Shown here: piece after piece, positions 6,056-7,391 of the stretch
Layout of the letters: every line of letters begins with the position of its first letter
Numbering within the stretch: the stretch's first letter is position 1
From: Methanomassiliicoccales archaeon
GTDB taxonomy: Archaea > Thermoplasmatota > Thermoplasmata > Methanomassiliicoccales > Methanomethylophilaceae
Assembly (NCBI GenBank): GCA_900767505.1
Contig: CAAFZG010000158.1
Span: 1-7,391, forward strand
Direction of reading: 5' to 3'
DNA: 7,391 nucleotides
Notes under the pieces: model-generated
The model's input: the letters and a program-made list of their open reading frames with translations, nothing else
Database searches by the model: none
What the model was told of the DNA's origin: nothing
Translations under genes and position numbers: made by a program

Positions 6056-7391
6056 TCACAGCGGTTCGCCGCAGTCGAAGAGGATGCAGCCTCCGGACTT
6101 AGCTTCCGCCTTCAGTCCGTCCGTGTATCCGGATACGGAGAACAGGCAGTACACGATATCGTAACCGTCGAATGCCTTTGCCCTGAGGCCTTTGGCCCTC
6201 AGGGATCCGAGCACATCGGAATCGACAGGCCCGTCACGGTATTCACATGCTCCAAGGTACATCACGCGGTTCGTATCGTCCTTCGCGGCCACATCGATCT
6301 CGATGTCCCCTTCCCAGAACGAACCGTAGGAGGCTGCCACGCCCTTCGACCTGAGGTATCTTCTGAGTTCGGATCTGCATATGTCCTCGAACACGAAGGA
6401 TGCGTGCGAATCGATGAAATGCGTTCTGAGATACGATCTTGCGGCATCCGAATCCTGTCTCAGGATGCTGTTATGATAAGGGTAGACGAAACGGAACCAC
6501 AGTGCGGTGAAATCATCCGATATGACGTACATGCTCTTCCTGCTGTGCGTCTCCGGACCGTCGGTTATCGGCGTCCTCCTTTCCAGCATCCCCACATCCA
6601 TCAGGCGTTTCAGATACGGCATGATGGCCGTCGAAGGGAGCTGCACCGCGGATGTTATCCTGTCCAGTTTCCTGCTGCCTGATGCGATGACCCTCAGATA
6701 CGTGTTGTAGCTGGCAGGGTCTCTGAACTCATCCGATATGAGGTATGCGGGTTCGTTCAGAAGCGGTGCTCCCAGGTCCATCGTCAGACGTTCCACATTC
6801 TCCATCACACTCAGACTATCATCCATCAGATTCATGTAGTGGGGGACTCCGCCCGTGACGGCATACTCCTCCACCGATCTGCGGTAGTCTTTGTTCCCGA
6901 CTGTTTCGTGGAAGCGCAGGGGCATCAGCCTGAGATCGCCCGTGTTCCTTCCGTACAGGGGGGCATTGTAATCCGTACTCAGTTTTCTCATCATTGTGAG
7001 GTACGATCCGCAGACGATCACCATCACATCCTGTTTGGACAGGTAGTTGTCCCATATTCCTTGGAATTCCTTGGGGAAGTTCTCATCGGCCATCGATATG
7101 TACTGGAATTCATCGATCGCTATCACCTTCCTTCCCGGAGGGGATAACGTGACGAAGGCCTTTATGGCATCCTTCCAGGAGTCGAACCCGCCCAGGGGCC
7201 TGCCCACTGCCTCGGACACGGTCCTGGAGAAGCTTTTCAGTATCATCCCTTTCGTCTCCCTGTCCGTTTCGAAGTACAGCGCGTTCTTCCCTTCGAGGAA
7301 TCTGAGAATGAGTGCGCTTTTTCCCACCCGGCGTCTCCCCATCACGAGGGTCAGAGGATGCTCCATTCTGTATTGGGATTCGAGGAAGGCA
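6056..7391 (-). CDS. DUF234-type archaeal AAA ATPase, N-terminus cut by window edge
   Basis: There are 444 visible residues. The frame stays open past the ATG at 7366 to the edge (AFLESQYR precedes it), matching the '(RE)L..LE..Y' lead-in of the family, so the true start lies outside and perhaps 10-20 residues are missing. Numbering from the Met at 7366: Walker A GRRRVGKS at 10-17; Walker B IAIDEFQYI at 82-90; STAND/KAP-like VIVCGSYLTMM at 116-126; a winged-helix segment at about 225-265 (LDRITSAVQLPSTA then YLKRLMDVGMLERR); and a C-terminal DUF234 domain with FEDICRSEL at 326-334, DIEIDVA at 354-360 and GACEYRDGPV at 372-381. The last block is normally GECKY or AEVKW, so the E-x-K of this PD-(D/E)XK-like domain appears changed to A-x-E. 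The family's role is unsettled. The gene stands alone and converges on the flavoprotein gene. Confidence 0.93.
   Translation of the reverse strand, partial: AFLESQYRMEHPLTLVMGRRRVGKSALILRFLEGKNALYFETDRETKGMILKSFSRTVSEAVGRPLGGFDSWKDAIKAFVTLSPPGRKVIAIDEFQYISMADENFPKEFQGIWDNYLSKQDVMVIVCGSYLTMMRKLSTDYNAPLYGRNTGDLRLMPLRFHETVGNKDYRRSVEEYAVTGGVPHYMNLMDDSLSVMENVERLTMDLGAPLLNEPAYLISDEFRDPASYNTYLRVIASGSRKLDRITSAVQLPSTAIMPYLKRLMDVGMLERRTPITDGPETHSRKSMYVISDDFTALWFRFVYPYHNSILRQDSDAARSYLRTHFIDSHASFVFEDICRSELRRYLRSKGVAASYGSFWEGDIEIDVAAKDDTNRVMYLGACEYRDGPVDSDVLGSLRAKGLRAKAFDGYDIVYCLFSVSGYTDGLKAEAKSGGCILFDCGEPL
6181..6204. repeat. Inverted repeat inside the DUF234 ATPase gene
   Basis: CCCTGAGGCC and GGCCCTCAGGG pair over 10 bases around a TTT loop with one bulged C. 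On the coding (minus) strand it encodes the tandem peptide LRAKG-LRAKA (residues 389-398 from the Met at 7366), so a local duplication in the protein explains most of it. It lies about 130 bases past the flavoprotein stop on the plus strand, where it could also fold in a read-through transcript. Confidence 0.45.

Noticed and set aside
5100..6059. Minus-strand open frame of 319 codons opposite the zinc-ribbon and flavoprotein genes
   Set aside because: Both plus-strand genes carry clear family motifs. The antisense translation is low-complexity in character (many His, Val and Arg) and matches nothing I know.
5999..6682. Plus-strand open frame of 227 codons
   Set aside because: It is antisense to the DUF234 domain and winged-helix segment, with no motifs of its own.
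7364..7366. ATG as the true start of the DUF234 ATPase
   Set aside because: The frame is open to the window edge and the preceding AFLESQYR fits the conserved lead-in of the family, so the real start is outside.

Overview
The window looks like archaeal DNA, most likely from a methanogen-type member of the Thermoplasmatota such as Methanomassiliicoccales. This is inference, not proof. It rests on arginine codon use (8 of the 12 Arg codons in the flavoprotein gene are AGG), an iron-sulfur flavoprotein of the type common in methanogens, an 'archaeal ATPase' of the DUF234 group, and two genes whose T/A-rich promoter-like elements lie about 27 bases before the start codon, as expected for leaderless archaeal mRNAs. 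A bacterial host is not excluded: one gene has a good Shine-Dalgarno sequence, and these families also occur in bacteria.

Layout. Positions 1-4868 hold a tight two-gene unit read leftward. The first gene is a 522-residue Ycf46-like AAA+ ATPase (4868 to 3300). It is followed, with a 4-base gap or an 8-base overlap, by a very large superfamily 1 (Upf1/Dna2-like) helicase that starts at 3295 or 3307 and runs off the left edge after at least 1098 residues. A 258-base divergent intergenic region (4869-5126) separates this unit from two rightward genes: an 89-residue zinc-ribbon protein (5127-5396) and a 191-residue iron-sulfur flavoprotein (5478-6053). A leftward DUF234 AAA ATPase (6056-7391) converges on the flavoprotein gene with only 2 bases between the stop codons, and its N-terminus is cut by the right edge.

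How the genes may work together. The AAA+ ATPase and the helicase are almost certainly co-transcribed and probably translationally coupled, so a joint role on nucleic acid, such as repair, RNA/DNA remodelling or mobile-element defence, is plausible. Neither protein has a visible nuclease or effector domain within the window. This pair is the best candidate for an undescribed system. The zinc-ribbon and flavoprotein genes look like small redox or housekeeping accessory genes. The DUF234 ATPase is a separate unit whose presumed nuclease-like C-terminal motif appears altered.

I found no rRNA, tRNA, CRISPR array or insertion sequence. The long open frames antisense to the helicase and the flavoprotein were judged to be shadows.
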